From IMG/VR virus record IMGVR_UViG_3300006033_000105, positions 1 to 24,821 of that record: a stretch of 24,821 nt of DNA; one strand, 5' to 3'. The notes beneath the pieces were generated by a model. That model was not told where the DNA came from. It saw nothing but the letters and a program-made list of their open reading frames with translations, and made no database searches. This DNA is from a virus. The position numbers were made by a program, and so were the translations under genes. This document shows, one piece after another, positions 1-7,148 of the stretch (the stretch's first letter is position 1; each line of letters begins with the position of its first letter).

Positions 1-1250
1 TAAAATACCTATTTCATTCCCGCGACAAACCGAAGGATTCCCTCAATGGAAGCCGCTACAGCTTCTTCTTCGGCGGAACATCAAGCGGGAAACCGGTGAA
101 TGAAACGACCGCCATGCAGATGACGGCGGTGTACTCCTGCGTGAGGATTCTGTCGGAGACCGTTGCGGGCTTGCCGCTGAATGTTTACAAATACAACGAC
201 AGTGGCGGTAAAGAGAAGGCGTTCAAGCATCCGCTCTACCGGCTGTTGCACGATGAGCCAAACCCCGAGATGACGAGCTTCGCGTTTCGGGAAACACTCA
301 TGAGCCACCTGCTCTTGTGGGGTAACGCCTACGCGCAAATCATCCGAAACGCCAGAGGCGAGGTAATCGCGCTCTACCCGCTCATGCCGAACAAAATGAC
401 AGTCGACCGTGATCAAAACGGCCGGCTTTTTTATTTGTATCAGCGCGGGTCGGAGGATCCGACCACGCTCGGTAAATCGACGCAGGTGACGCTTTCCCCC
501 TCGGACGTGCTGCACATCCCCGGACTCGGGTTTGATGGCCTGATTGGCTACAGCCCAATCGCCATGGCGAAGAACGCGATCGGATTGGCGATCGCGACGG
601 AGGAGTATGGAGCTAAGTTCTTCGCGAACGGTGCGGCGCCTTCCGGCGTGCTGGAACACCCCGGCACGATCAAGGATCCGCAGCGGGTCAAGGAGAGCTG
701 GAACTCGGCGTATCAGGGCAGCGCGAATGCGCACAAGATCGCGGTACTGGAAGAGGGCATGAAGTACACGCCCATCGGGATCGCGCCGGAACAGGCGCAG
801 TTTCTGGAAACGCGGAAGTTTCAGATCAATGAGATCGCGCGTATCTTCCGTGTACCGCCGCACATGCTGGCGGACTTGGAGAAATCGTCGTTCAGCAACA
901 TCGAACAGCAGTCGCTGGAATTTGTGAAATACACGCTCGATCCATGGGTCGTGCGCTGGGAACAGAGTATGTGCCGCGTGCTGTTCAGCGAGAGCGAGAA
1001 GCCGTCGTATTTCATCAAGTTCAATGTCGACGGACTGCTGCGTGGCGACTACGCCTCCCGCATGAGTGGGTACGCCACCGCGCGGCAGAACGGTTGGATG
1101 AGTGCGAACGATATCCGCGAACTGGAGAACCTCGACCGTATCGCGCCTGACCTTGGCGGCGATCTTTATCTGATCAACGGGGCTATGACGAAATTGGAGG
1201 ATGCCGGGTTATTCGCGGGAACACAATACAAGAAGGAGGATTCCGCTTGA
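1..1250 (+). CDS. HK97-family portal protein, 5' end outside window
   Basis: The portal is the dodecameric ring at the capsid vertex through which DNA is packaged and ejected, and where head meets tail. The frame is open from base 3 with no stop, so the first GTG at 96 is not the start. The upstream residues (SRDKPKDSLNGSRYSFFFGG, then NETTAMQMTAVYSCVRILSE) are typical of the portal N-terminus. Further family hallmarks are the GLPLNVY segment, the FRETLMSHLLLWGNAYA region, the RIFRVPPHMLADLEKSSFSN motif and FVKYTLDPW near the C-terminus. The 3' end overlaps the TTG start of the protease gene by 4 bp, indicating translational coupling. A terminase gene would be expected just outside the left edge. 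Only a short N-terminal stretch appears to be missing. Confidence 0.95.
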   Translation, partial: KYLFHSRDKPKDSLNGSRYSFFFGGTSSGKPVNETTAMQMTAVYSCVRILSETVAGLPLNVYKYNDSGGKEKAFKHPLYRLLHDEPNPEMTSFAFRETLMSHLLLWGNAYAQIIRNARGEVIALYPLMPNKMTVDRDQNGRLFYLYQRGSEDPTTLGKSTQVTLSPSDVLHIPGLGFDGLIGYSPIAMAKNAIGLAIATEEYGAKFFANGAAPSGVLEHPGTIKDPQRVKESWNSAYQGSANAHKIAVLEEGMKYTPIGIAPEQAQFLETRKFQINEIARIFRVPPHMLADLEKSSFSNIEQQSLEFVKYTLDPWVVRWEQSMCRVLFSESEKPSYFIKFNVDGLLRGDYASRMSGYATARQNGWMSANDIRELENLDRIAPDLGGDLYLINGAMTKLEDAGLFAGTQYKKEDSA

Positions 1251-1981
1251 ATAGAAGGTTCTGGAACTGGGTGCGAAACGAAGACGGCACCCGAACATTG
1301 ACATTGAACGGCACGATCGCCGAAGAAAGCTGGTTCGAAGACGACGTCACCCCGAGGATGTTCAGAGACGAACTGAGCGCCGGAACGGGTGACGTTGTTG
1401 TATGGATCAACAGCCCGGGCGGCGACTGTGTGGCGGCGAGCCAGATTTACACAATGCTCATGGATTACAAAGGGCATATCACGGTCAAGATCGACGGCAT
1501 TGCGGCTTCTGCCGCGTCGGTCATCGCTATGGCGGGAACCGAGGTGCACATGGCACCGACGAGCTTGCTCATGATCCATAATCCGTTGACTGTAGCGATT
1601 GGCGACAGCGAGGAAATGCAAAAAGCCATCGCCATGTTGGACGAGGTCAAGGAGAGCATCATCAACGCATACGAGTTGAAAACGGGTATGTCCCGCGCGA
1701 AGCTCGCACACCTCATGGACGCGGAAACGTGGATGAACGCGAATAAAGCGATCGAGCTTGGCTTCGCGGATGGTGTTCTGGCGGATGAGAAGAAGCAAGT
1801 GACGCACGACGACGTGGTATTTAGCTTCTCACGCCGCGCGGTTACAAACTCTCTGCTGAATAAAGTCCAGCGAAAACAGGCAAGCAAAGTCGTTACGGAA
1901 GACCCACCGCCTGCCCAAACAACCGAATCGAGATACCCCGCAGAGCCGCTTTATCAGCGGCTCTCTTTGATTTCACATTAG
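1247..1981 (+). CDS. ClpP-like head maturation (prohead) protease, family S14
   Basis: This serine protease processes the capsid precursor during head maturation. The fold is ClpP-like: SPGG at residues 56-59, the nucleophile motif GIAASAAS with catalytic Ser88, MIHNP with His111, and LMDAETWMNA giving the probable Asp158, followed by ELGFADGVL. Length (244 aa) is usual for the phage family. The start is TTG at 1247, which overlaps the portal stop, is preceded by AGGAGGAT, and is the only start that gives the full N-terminal strand. It lies between portal and capsid, the standard order in HK97-like head modules. The last codons run through the hairpin at 1942-1964, so the C-terminal tail (ending RLSLISH) is encoded partly by that structure. 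The catalytic assignment is by alignment from memory to E. coli ClpP. Confidence 0.93.
   Translation: MNRRFWNWVRNEDGTRTLTLNGTIAEESWFEDDVTPRMFRDELSAGTGDVVVWINSPGGDCVAASQIYTMLMDYKGHITVKIDGIAASAASVIAMAGTEVHMAPTSLLMIHNPLTVAIGDSEEMQKAIAMLDEVKESIINAYELKTGMSRAKLAHLMDAETWMNANKAIELGFADGVLADEKKQVTHDDVVFSFSRRAVTNSLLNKVQRKQASKVVTEDPPPAQTTESRYPAEPLYQRLSLISH
1942..1964 (+). terminator. Hairpin before the capsid gene, terminator-like or RNA-processing
   Basis: AGAGCCGC (1942-1949) and GCGGCTCT (1957-1964) form a perfect 8-bp stem with a 7-nt loop, followed by CTTTG rather than a long T run. It overlaps the protease 3' end and stands just upstream of the capsid ribosome binding site. It could attenuate transcription, or protect the 5' end of a processed capsid mRNA. 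The weak T tract favours partial readthrough. A second hairpin with the same downstream leader stands before the tape measure gene. Confidence 0.5.
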
Positions 1982-1991
1982 GAGGAAACGA

Positions 1992-3191
1992 ATGAATACG
2001 ATTTTGCAACTGCGCGAGAACCGCGCAAAGAAATGGGACGCCGCGAAGGCATTTCTGGACGTCAAACGAGGCACGGATGGCTTGCTCTCCGCCGAGGACG
2101 CTGGCGCATACGAAAAGATGGAAGCCGAGGTTGTCGCGCTCGGTAAAGAGGTCGAGAGACTCGAACGTCAGGCGGCGTTGGATGCCGAACTGAACAAACC
2201 CACCGCCGACCCGCTGACCAGTAAGCCCGCGCAAACCAACACGGAACAGAAGACGGGTCGCGCAACCGCCGAGTATAAAAAGGCGTTCTGGAACGCGATC
2301 CGTTCCAAGAATCCTCGTACCGAGATCCTGAACGCGCTACAAGAAGGCACCGACAGCGAGGGCGGGTATCTCGTTCCCGACGAGTTTGAGCGTACCTTGG
2401 TGCAGAAACTGACGGAAGCAAACGTGCTGCGTCCGCTCTGTCATGTCATCCAGACCGGCTACGGGGATCGCAAGATCCCGGTGGTTGCGTCGAAAGGGAC
2501 CGCCGACTGGGTCGACGAAGAGGGTACTTATCCGCTTTCGGACGATTCCTTCTCGCAGGTCGTCCTTGGCGCGTACAAGCTCGCGACCATGATCAAAGTG
2601 TCGGAGGAACTGCTCTCCGACAGCATCTTCGACATAGAAGGGTATGTTTCCGAGCAGTTCGGCAAGCGCATCGGTGACAAGGAGGAGGACGCGTTCCTCA
2701 ATGGCAACGGCGTGAGCAAACCCATCGGTGTCCTCAATGCCACCGGCGGCGCGGAGGTAGGCGTGACCACGGCGGGTGCTGCTACGATCACAGGCGACGA
2801 ACTGATCGATCTCGTGTACTCGCTCCGCGCGCCGTACCGTAAGGGCGCGGTGTTCATACTCAACGATACGACGGTGAAGTTGCTCCGCAAACTCAAAGAT
2901 GGCGATGGTCAGTATCTCTGGCGACCGGGTATCACAGAAAACGCGCCGGATACGATCCTCGGACACCGCATCGTAACGAGCGAGTTCATGCCTTCCGTTG
3001 CGGCGGGGAACAAGTCCATCGCGTTCGGCGATTTCTCCTACTACTGGATCGCCGATCGTCAGGGTCGTACGTTCAAACGCCTGAACGAGCTGTACGCAAC
3101 CACCGGCCAGGTCGGATTCCTCGCGTCTCAGCGTCTCGACGGCAAGCTCATCTTGCCGGAAGCGATCAAGGTCCTTCAGCAGAAGGCGTAA
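1992..3191 (+). CDS. Major capsid protein, HK97 fold
   Basis: This is the structural subunit of the icosahedral head. Residues 1 to about 90 are charged and coiled-coil-like (LRENRAKKWDAAKAFLDVKR, then YEKMEAEVVALGKEVERLER). They match the delta/scaffold region that the upstream protease normally removes. The mature HK97 domain starts around EGTDSEGGYLVPDEF and includes the typical MIKVSEELLSDS, DAFLNGNG and KPIGVLNATGG stretches and a C-terminal GFLASQRLDGKLILPEAIKVL. Length (399 aa) is normal for this family. The start ATG at 1992 has the strong site AGGAGGAAACG. It lies in the canonical order portal, protease, capsid. The exact cleavage point cannot be read from sequence alone. Confidence 0.95.
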   Translation: MNTILQLRENRAKKWDAAKAFLDVKRGTDGLLSAEDAGAYEKMEAEVVALGKEVERLERQAALDAELNKPTADPLTSKPAQTNTEQKTGRATAEYKKAFWNAIRSKNPRTEILNALQEGTDSEGGYLVPDEFERTLVQKLTEANVLRPLCHVIQTGYGDRKIPVVASKGTADWVDEEGTYPLSDDSFSQVVLGAYKLATMIKVSEELLSDSIFDIEGYVSEQFGKRIGDKEEDAFLNGNGVSKPIGVLNATGGAEVGVTTAGAATITGDELIDLVYSLRAPYRKGAVFILNDTTVKLLRKLKDGDGQYLWRPGITENAPDTILGHRIVTSEFMPSVAAGNKSIAFGDFSYYWIADRQGRTFKRLNELYATTGQVGFLASQRLDGKLILPEAIKVLQQKA

Positions 3192-3203
3192 CGGAGGGTA
3201 TAC

Positions 3204-3500
3204 ATGGAAATCGTGGAGACCCCTGTGGGCGATGTAACCCGCAACTGTAAGAACTTCCTCGCAGACGGCGGGGATCGACTGGTGATCGGCGGTACTCTGG
3301 AGGTTCTGGATACCGCCACTGTCACCGGGCTGCAATCGGGATATGCGACAGAGCAAACGGCTGGCAGCGTGTACCAGGCTTTGAATCAGGGGGAAAGCGC
3401 CGCAACAACGATCGCTGATTTGAAGAGCGATTTCAACGCGCTTCTGCTAAAACTCAAGAACGCCGGAATCATGGCAGCAGACCAGCCGGGTTCGATGTGA
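3204..3500 (+). CDS. Head fibre-like protein (phage fibre family), small
   Basis: This 98-residue protein has an N-terminal beta-rich half (NFLADGGDRLVIGGTLEVLDTATVTGL). Its C-terminal motif (NQGESAATTIADLKSDFNALLLKLKNAG) is frequently annotated as head fibre protein in Bacillota phages, related to the phi29 gp8.5 type. It probably decorates the capsid surface. The start ATG at 3204 has GGAGGG upstream. It follows the capsid by 12 nt and precedes the connector by one base. The family assignment rests on the C-terminal motif only. A capsid-stabilising decoration protein is the alternative. Confidence 0.7.
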   Translation: MEIVETPVGDVTRNCKNFLADGGDRLVIGGTLEVLDTATVTGLQSGYATEQTAGSVYQALNQGESAATTIADLKSDFNALLLKLKNAGIMAADQPGSM

Positions 3501-3501
3501 G

Positions 3502-3819
3502 ATGGCAACGCTGCTGAGCAAGGTCAAGGCGAACCTGATCCTGACACACGACGCGGACGATGAACTGATTCAAAGACTCGTTGACGCCGCAGTGTCCTAC
3601 GCAGAAAGCTACCAACACCTGACTGCCGGAACCTACGAAGTGGCGGGTATGCCGCCAACGACAGAGGCGGCTGTGATCATGCTTGCATCGCACTTCTATG
3701 AGAGCCGGGACGGAAGTACGGGCGGGTTCTTTGCAGACAATGTGCAGGCGGGGCAGCAAGTATGGAACACAGTGAACACCCTGCTTCGCCTTGACCGCGA
3801 TTGGAAGGTGGGTTCGTGA
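3502..3819 (+). CDS. Head-tail connector (gp6-like DNA packaging protein)
   Basis: This 105-residue helical protein matches the connector family found between capsid and head closure genes, which forms a ring under the portal. Visible family features are a first helix (SKVKANLILTHDADDELIQRLVDAAVSYAESY), the helix TTEAAVIMLASHFYESRDG, and a C-terminal VWNTVNTLLRLDRDW. There is no strong ribosome binding site directly upstream, and the ATG lies one base after the preceding stop, so translation is probably coupled. Its stop overlaps the GTG of the next gene. Function is inferred from family and gene order. Confidence 0.85.
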   Translation: MATLLSKVKANLILTHDADDELIQRLVDAAVSYAESYQHLTAGTYEVAGMPPTTEAAVIMLASHFYESRDGSTGGFFADNVQAGQQVWNTVNTLLRLDRDWKVGS

Positions 3820-4148
3820 GCTACGGCAGAATGAACACGCTGATCTCCATCGCGCGGGAAGGAGTGACAAAGGACGCGGAGGGATTCGCCTCAAAGGTCG
3901 ATCAAGTGTTAGCTTCATCGTTTGCATATCAGGAAGGGCGGCACGGTTCCAAGAAGTGGGTCAACCGTGCTGTCTTCTCGGAGGCGACGGATTTGTTCCG
4001 CTTTCGCACCATCCCGGGACTATCCGTAACCACGGTGCATGTGATCCTTTGCGGCGATGATCGCTTTGAAATCACGTCCGTCGAGGATGTGAAAGGCAGG
4101 GGGATGTATCTTGAAGTTCTGGCAAAGAAGGTGATGCCGGATGGCTAA
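3816..4148 (+). CDS. Phage head closure / head-tail joining protein
   Basis: This 110-residue protein corresponds to the SPP1 gp16/HK97 gp9 type adaptor that closes the head pore after packaging. It has a beta-rich pattern ending in FRFRTIPGLSVTTVHVILCGDDRFEITSVEDVKGRGMYLEVLAKKV, typical of the head-tail joining family. I chose GTG 3816, which overlaps the previous stop by 4 bp and has GGAAGGTGGG upstream. The TTG at 3801 would add five residues and has a poorer site. Its 3' end overlaps the next gene by 8 bp. Confidence 0.8.
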   Translation: MSYGRMNTLISIAREGVTKDAEGFASKVDQVLASSFAYQEGRHGSKKWVNRAVFSEATDLFRFRTIPGLSVTTVHVILCGDDRFEITSVEDVKGRGMYLEVLAKKVMPDG

Positions 4149-4569
4149 GGTGAAGATCGAAATGCCGGATGAGTTCCTGAACCAAATCGCCGATATGGGC
4201 AGCGCGCTCGACGCTGCGATCCCGAAAGCGCTCGCGGTGGGCGGTAAGGTCGTCATGGAAAAGATGAAATCAAACCTGCAAGCGGCGATTGGGCGAGGCA
4301 CGAAATACAAATCTCGCTCGACTGGAAAGCTTGCTGCGGCGCTTGGCGTGTCACCCGCGAAGTTAGATCGCGTAGGGAATCTCGATGTGAAGGTGGGCTT
4401 TTCGGAAGGGCGCGGTGATGTGAGTAACGCTATGCTCGCCAATGTATTGGAATATGGAAAGCACGGTCAGCGGCCAAAGCCGATTCTAAAACAGACCAAG
4501 TCTTCGAGCCGGAAACCGTGTATTGAAGCGATGCAGACGGCGCTGAAGGAGGAACTGGATCTACCGTGA
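4141..4569 (+). CDS. HK97 gp10-like head-tail protein
   Basis: This 142-residue protein has the gp10 pattern: an N-terminal amphipathic helix (MPDEFLNQIADMGSALDAA), the AIPKALAVGGKVVMEKMKSNLQ helix, a Ser/Thr-rich Gly turn, then FSEGRGDVSNAMLANVLEYGKHGQRPKPIL, the family signature ending in a proline-rich turn. It takes part in completing the neck between head and tail. It overlaps the upstream gene by 8 bp and the downstream gene by 4 bp. Gene order agrees with the assignment. Confidence 0.85.
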   Translation: MAKVKIEMPDEFLNQIADMGSALDAAIPKALAVGGKVVMEKMKSNLQAAIGRGTKYKSRSTGKLAAALGVSPAKLDRVGNLDVKVGFSEGRGDVSNAMLANVLEYGKHGQRPKPILKQTKSSSRKPCIEAMQTALKEELDLP

Positions 4570-4907
4570 GTATGCTAGAAGAACTGAATTTGATCGTGGA
4601 GAGCGCCGGACTCCTTGTGGAGACCGGCGTTTTCTCTACCGCAGTGCCGGATGAGTATGTTGTGATCACACCGATTTCGGAGCACTTCGAGCTGTTTTCG
4701 GACAATGCGCCGGGCATGAACATCGAGGAAGCGCGGCTGTCGCTCTTTTCAAAGGGCAACTATGGCGCGAAGAAACGGAAGCTCGTTCGACTACTGCTCT
4801 CGACGGGATTTCTGGTGTCGGAACGTAGATATATTGGGTTGGAAGAGGACACGGGCTATCACCACTTTGCCATCGATGTGGCGAAGGAGTATATGGAGGA
4901 AGAATAG
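4566..4907 (+). CDS. Tail terminator-like protein (gp6/gp11-type), tentative
   Basis: This 113-residue protein occupies the slot between gp10-like and tail tube genes, where phages encode the protein that caps the tail tube and fixes its length. It starts with LNLIVESAGLLVETGVFSTAVPDEYVVITPISEHFELFSDN and ends with a beta hairpin around ERRYIGLEEDTGYHHFAIDVAKEY. This agrees with the small alpha/beta tail-completion fold (compare the DUF3168/gpU types). Start GTG 4566 overlaps the previous stop; ATG 4572 is a possible alternative. Function is inferred mainly from position and shape. Confidence 0.65.
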   Translation: MSMLEELNLIVESAGLLVETGVFSTAVPDEYVVITPISEHFELFSDNAPGMNIEEARLSLFSKGNYGAKKRKLVRLLLSTGFLVSERRYIGLEEDTGYHHFAIDVAKEYMEEE

Positions 4908-5498
4908 ATGGCAACCATCGGATTGGATAAATTGTATTACGCGAAGATCACCGAAGGCGCGAATGGAGATGAGACCTACGCCGCGCCTGTTTCACTCGCC
5001 AAGGCGATGTCCGCGGAATTGAAGATCGATATCAACGAAGCGACGCTCTACGCCGACGATGGCGCGGCCGAGGTGGTCAAAGAGTTCAAGAGCGGAACGC
5101 TAACGCTGGGCATAGACAACATTGGTGCGGCGGTGGCGAGCGATTTGACCGGGTCGCAGATCGACGACAACAAGGTGCTGGTGTCCCAGAGCGAGAATGG
5201 CGGTCAGCCTGTCGCGATCGGGTTCCGCGCGAAGAAGAGCAACGGCAAATACCGCTACTTCTGGCTCTACCGTGTCGTGTTTGGCATTCCTGCAACGAAC
5301 TTGCAGACGAAGGGCGACAACATTACGTTTTCGACACCGTCGATCGAAGGAACGATCATCCGGCGTAACAAACTGGACGGACAGGGCAAGCATCCATGGA
5401 AAGCGGAAGTCAACGAGGACGATACGAGCGTACCGGCGGCGACGATCTCGGTCTGGTACACGCAGGTTTACGAGCCGACATTCGCTGCGGAGGGTTAA
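4908..5498 (+). CDS. Major tail (tube) protein, phi13 family
   Basis: The protein polymerises into the tail tube. This 196-residue sequence shows phi13-type features: the opening IGLDKLYYAKITEGANGDETY, then AMSAELKIDINEATLYADDGAAE, TLTLGIDNIG, FGIPATNLQTKGDNITFSTPSIEGTIIRR and a final VYEPTF. ATG 4908 directly follows the stop of the upstream gene, with GGAGGAAGA ten bases before it. It is one of the most recognisable genes of the tail module and anchors the assignments of its smaller neighbours. Confidence 0.92.
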   Translation: MATIGLDKLYYAKITEGANGDETYAAPVSLAKAMSAELKIDINEATLYADDGAAEVVKEFKSGTLTLGIDNIGAAVASDLTGSQIDDNKVLVSQSENGGQPVAIGFRAKKSNGKYRYFWLYRVVFGIPATNLQTKGDNITFSTPSIEGTIIRRNKLDGQGKHPWKAEVNEDDTSVPAATISVWYTQVYEPTFAAEG

Positions 5499-5501
5499 TT
5501 C

Positions 5502-5915
5502 ATGGAAAACGACAGAGGCGCGATGATCCTGATCGGCAATCGGGAGTATGAAATGCTCCTGACCACCCGCGCGACAAAAGAGATTGCGAAGCGCTACGGT
5601 GGGCTGGAGCACCTTGGTGACAAGCTCATGAAGGCGGAGAATTTCGAGCTTGCGCTGGACGAGGTAGTGTGGTTGATCGCGCTGCTAGCCAATCAGAGCA
5701 CGCTGGTCCATAACCTGCTTGAGCCTGACAATAAACGCGAGCTTTTAACTGAGGAAGCGGTCGAGCTTCTCACCACTCCGCTGGATCTTTCTGGCTATAA
5801 ATCCGCGATCATGGAAGCGATGGTCAAGGGGACGAAGCGCTATGTCGAAAGCGAGGAGGAACCCTCAAAAAACGTGCAAGTCGGGCAAGCGACGAAGAGC
5901 TGTTTGCCCGACTGA
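5502..5915 (+). CDS. Tail assembly chaperone gpG (unshifted product)
   Basis: This 137-residue protein is the short form of the tail assembly chaperone, which binds the tape measure protein and helps tube polymerisation. It is mostly helical (TTRATKEIAKRYGGLEHLGDKLM, DEVVWLIALLANQSTLVHN, EEAVELLTTPLDLSGYKSAIMEAMVKGTKR). ATG 5502 has GGAGGG six bases upstream. The stop at 5913-5915 lies inside a hairpin just after a slippery heptamer. The last 13 residues are thus specific to the unshifted form; ribosomes that slip enter the gpT frame. This is the expected gene between tail tube and tape measure in lambda-like siphoviruses. Confidence 0.88.
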   Translation: MENDRGAMILIGNREYEMLLTTRATKEIAKRYGGLEHLGDKLMKAENFELALDEVVWLIALLANQSTLVHNLLEPDNKRELLTEEAVELLTTPLDLSGYKSAIMEAMVKGTKRYVESEEEPSKNVQVGQATKSCLPD

Positions 5916-6067
5916 TCTTCTATGGGGTGACACTGCTGGGACGGTCGGAGCGCGAGGTTTGGCTGATGCCACTTGGCGCTCTTTTAGACCAGTGGGAAGT
6001 GTATCGGATAGTGAACGGAATGGCAAGAAGAGGCAAGGAAGGGAGTATCGATGAAATTATTCCATAA
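5502..6067 (+). CDS. Tail assembly chaperone gpGT, -1 frameshift fusion
   Basis: This is the long form, made when ribosomes shift -1 on the A AAA AAC heptamer ending at 5873. It has 124 residues of gpG followed by 64 residues read from 5873 to the TAA at 6065-6067. The gpT part reads DEELFARLIFYGVTLLGRSE, then REVWLMPLGALLDQWEVYRI, and ends GKEGSIDEIIP. This is the usual sequence pattern of the gpT part in Clostridia phages. The gpT frame has no good start of its own, which supports expression by frameshifting. In lambda the gpT part recruits the tape measure protein. Here the tape measure gene is displaced about 3.8 kb downstream by an inserted gene pair. Confidence 0.88.
5867..5913 (+). promoter_or_regulatory. 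Programmed -1 ribosomal frameshift signal (slippery site plus stem-loop)
   Basis: The heptamer AAAAAAC (5867-5873) is in the right phase (A AAA AAC) for the gpG frame. After a 5-nt spacer, AGTCGGGCAA (5879-5888) pairs perfectly with TTGCCCGACT (5904-5913). The stem extends inward by three pairs (G-U, C-G, G-U) to 13 bp with a 9-nt loop. The gpG stop sits at the base of the stem. Heptamer, spacer and stable stem together fit the standard -1 frameshift model. Confidence 0.9.
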
Positions 6068-6122
6068 TGACAAATGAAATTCCAACCCCGACTACTTTCA
6101 ATTGACTCACAGAAGTCATTTG

Positions 6123-6151
6123 TTGACTTTAGCATCCTTGAATAGTAACAT
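6123..6151 (+). promoter_or_regulatory. Sigma-70/SigA-type promoter of the ietAS pair
   Basis: TTGACT (6123-6128), a 17-nt spacer and TAACAT (6146-6151) form a good vegetative promoter about 40 nt before the GTG of the ATPase gene. A second TTGACT lies 21 nt upstream at 6102-6107. It is the left arm of an inverted repeat, TGACT (6103-6107) with AGTCA (6114-6118), that could bind a regulator. This suggests that the inserted gene pair is expressed from its own promoter in the lysogen, not only with the late operon. Confidence 0.65.
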
Positions 6152-6188
6152 TAGTATGGTTTTAATCAATATAAGGGGAGGCGATTTT

Positions 6189-7145
6189 GTGGCAACGGCA
6201 GAGCATATCAAAAATCTGATCAAAGCTCATATTGATCATGATGATGAAAAGTTTAAGACTGTCATCCTGCAAATTGCCGCTTATGAAGCAAAGCATGAGC
6301 ATGAAAACCTTGCTCGTGATCTTAAGCAGTATGCAGAAAAGATTGGGGGAACGAGGGGTAATATCCTACGTTTGAATCAACAAAACCCGATGCTTCTCAT
6401 GACTGTACCCTCAGATCGGATTTCTGATCTTGTTGTCTCCGAAGAGATTTCTGAACGTATCCAGCGAATTATTAATGAGTTTCGAAACAGAAACAGACTA
6501 AAAAAATACGGGCTTTGCAACAGAAGGAAAATATTAATTGAAGGACGACCGGGCACTGGTAAAACTTTCACCGCTTCTGTAATTGCGTCTGAGTTAGGGC
6601 TCCCGCTTTACAGCGTGCAAATGGATAAGATTGTGACTAAATTCATGGGTGAAACCAGTACAAAACTTCGTCAAGTTTTCGATGCGGTTAGTTTGTCCAC
6701 GGGGGTATATTTTTTTGATGAATTCGATGCGATTGGTGCTAATAGAGATCTAGATAATGAAGTTGGCGAGATGCGCAGGATTCTAAACTCGTTCCTCCAG
6801 TTTATTGAGCAAGATACATCAGAAAGCATAATAATCGCTGCAACCAATAATCAAAGGTTGCTTGACCATGCACTATTTCGACGCTTTGATGATGTTCTGC
6901 ATTATTCAATGCCAACGAAAGATGAAGCGCGTCGGTTGTTTGAAATTAAGCTATCAAACTACGACCGGAACTTTCATGTCTCAGATGATCTTGTCGAGAA
7001 GGCGCAGGCACTTAGCCATGCTGAAATAATTCGCGTTTGTGACGATGCAATAAAAAATTCAGTTTTAGCAAGTGAGCCAATAAACCAGAAGCAATTGGTT
7101 TCGTTAATAAACGAACGCATTACAGCGTACTCAAGGGAGGCGTAA
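6189..7145 (+). CDS. ietA: IetA-like AAA+ ATPase of an IetAS defence pair
   Basis: This 318-residue AAA+ ATPase has an N-terminal helical region (1 to about 75). Its ATPase core carries Walker A GRPGTGKT (119-126), Walker B YFFDEFD (174-180), sensor 1 in AATNN (Asn220) and arginine-finger candidates in LFRRFDD (Arg231/232). Family proteins of this size paired with a subtilisin are known as IetA, first described in plasmid maintenance/incompatibility in Agrobacterium and later as part of an anti-phage system. The start GTG 6189 has GGGGAGG seven bases upstream; the in-frame TTG at 6102 lies upstream of the promoter -10 box and was rejected. The stop is three bases before the protease start. 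Base composition is clearly more AT-rich than the flanking tail genes, indicating acquisition. The trigger is unknown. Confidence 0.82.
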   Translation: MATAEHIKNLIKAHIDHDDEKFKTVILQIAAYEAKHEHENLARDLKQYAEKIGGTRGNILRLNQQNPMLLMTVPSDRISDLVVSEEISERIQRIINEFRNRNRLKKYGLCNRRKILIEGRPGTGKTFTASVIASELGLPLYSVQMDKIVTKFMGETSTKLRQVFDAVSLSTGVYFFDEFDAIGANRDLDNEVGEMRRILNSFLQFIEQDTSESIIIAATNNQRLLDHALFRRFDDVLHYSMPTKDEARRLFEIKLSNYDRNFHVSDDLVEKAQALSHAEIIRVCDDAIKNSVLASEPINQKQLVSLINERITAYSREA

Positions 7146-7148
7146 GTA

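Noticed and set aside
2337-3356. Long open frame (339 codons) on the minus strand across the capsid gene
   Set aside because: It is fully antisense to a clear capsid gene in GC-rich DNA, has no recognisable domain and no good ribosome binding site.
5842-6054. ATG-started open frame overlapping the end of gpG, a possible separate gpT gene
   Set aside because: It is in the wrong frame. The frame matching gpT is entered by the -1 shift at 5873 and ends at 6067.
6102-6188. N-terminal extension of the ATPase from TTG 6102
   Set aside because: It would start upstream of the -10 box and lacks a ribosome binding site. GTG 6189 has GGGGAGG at seven bases.
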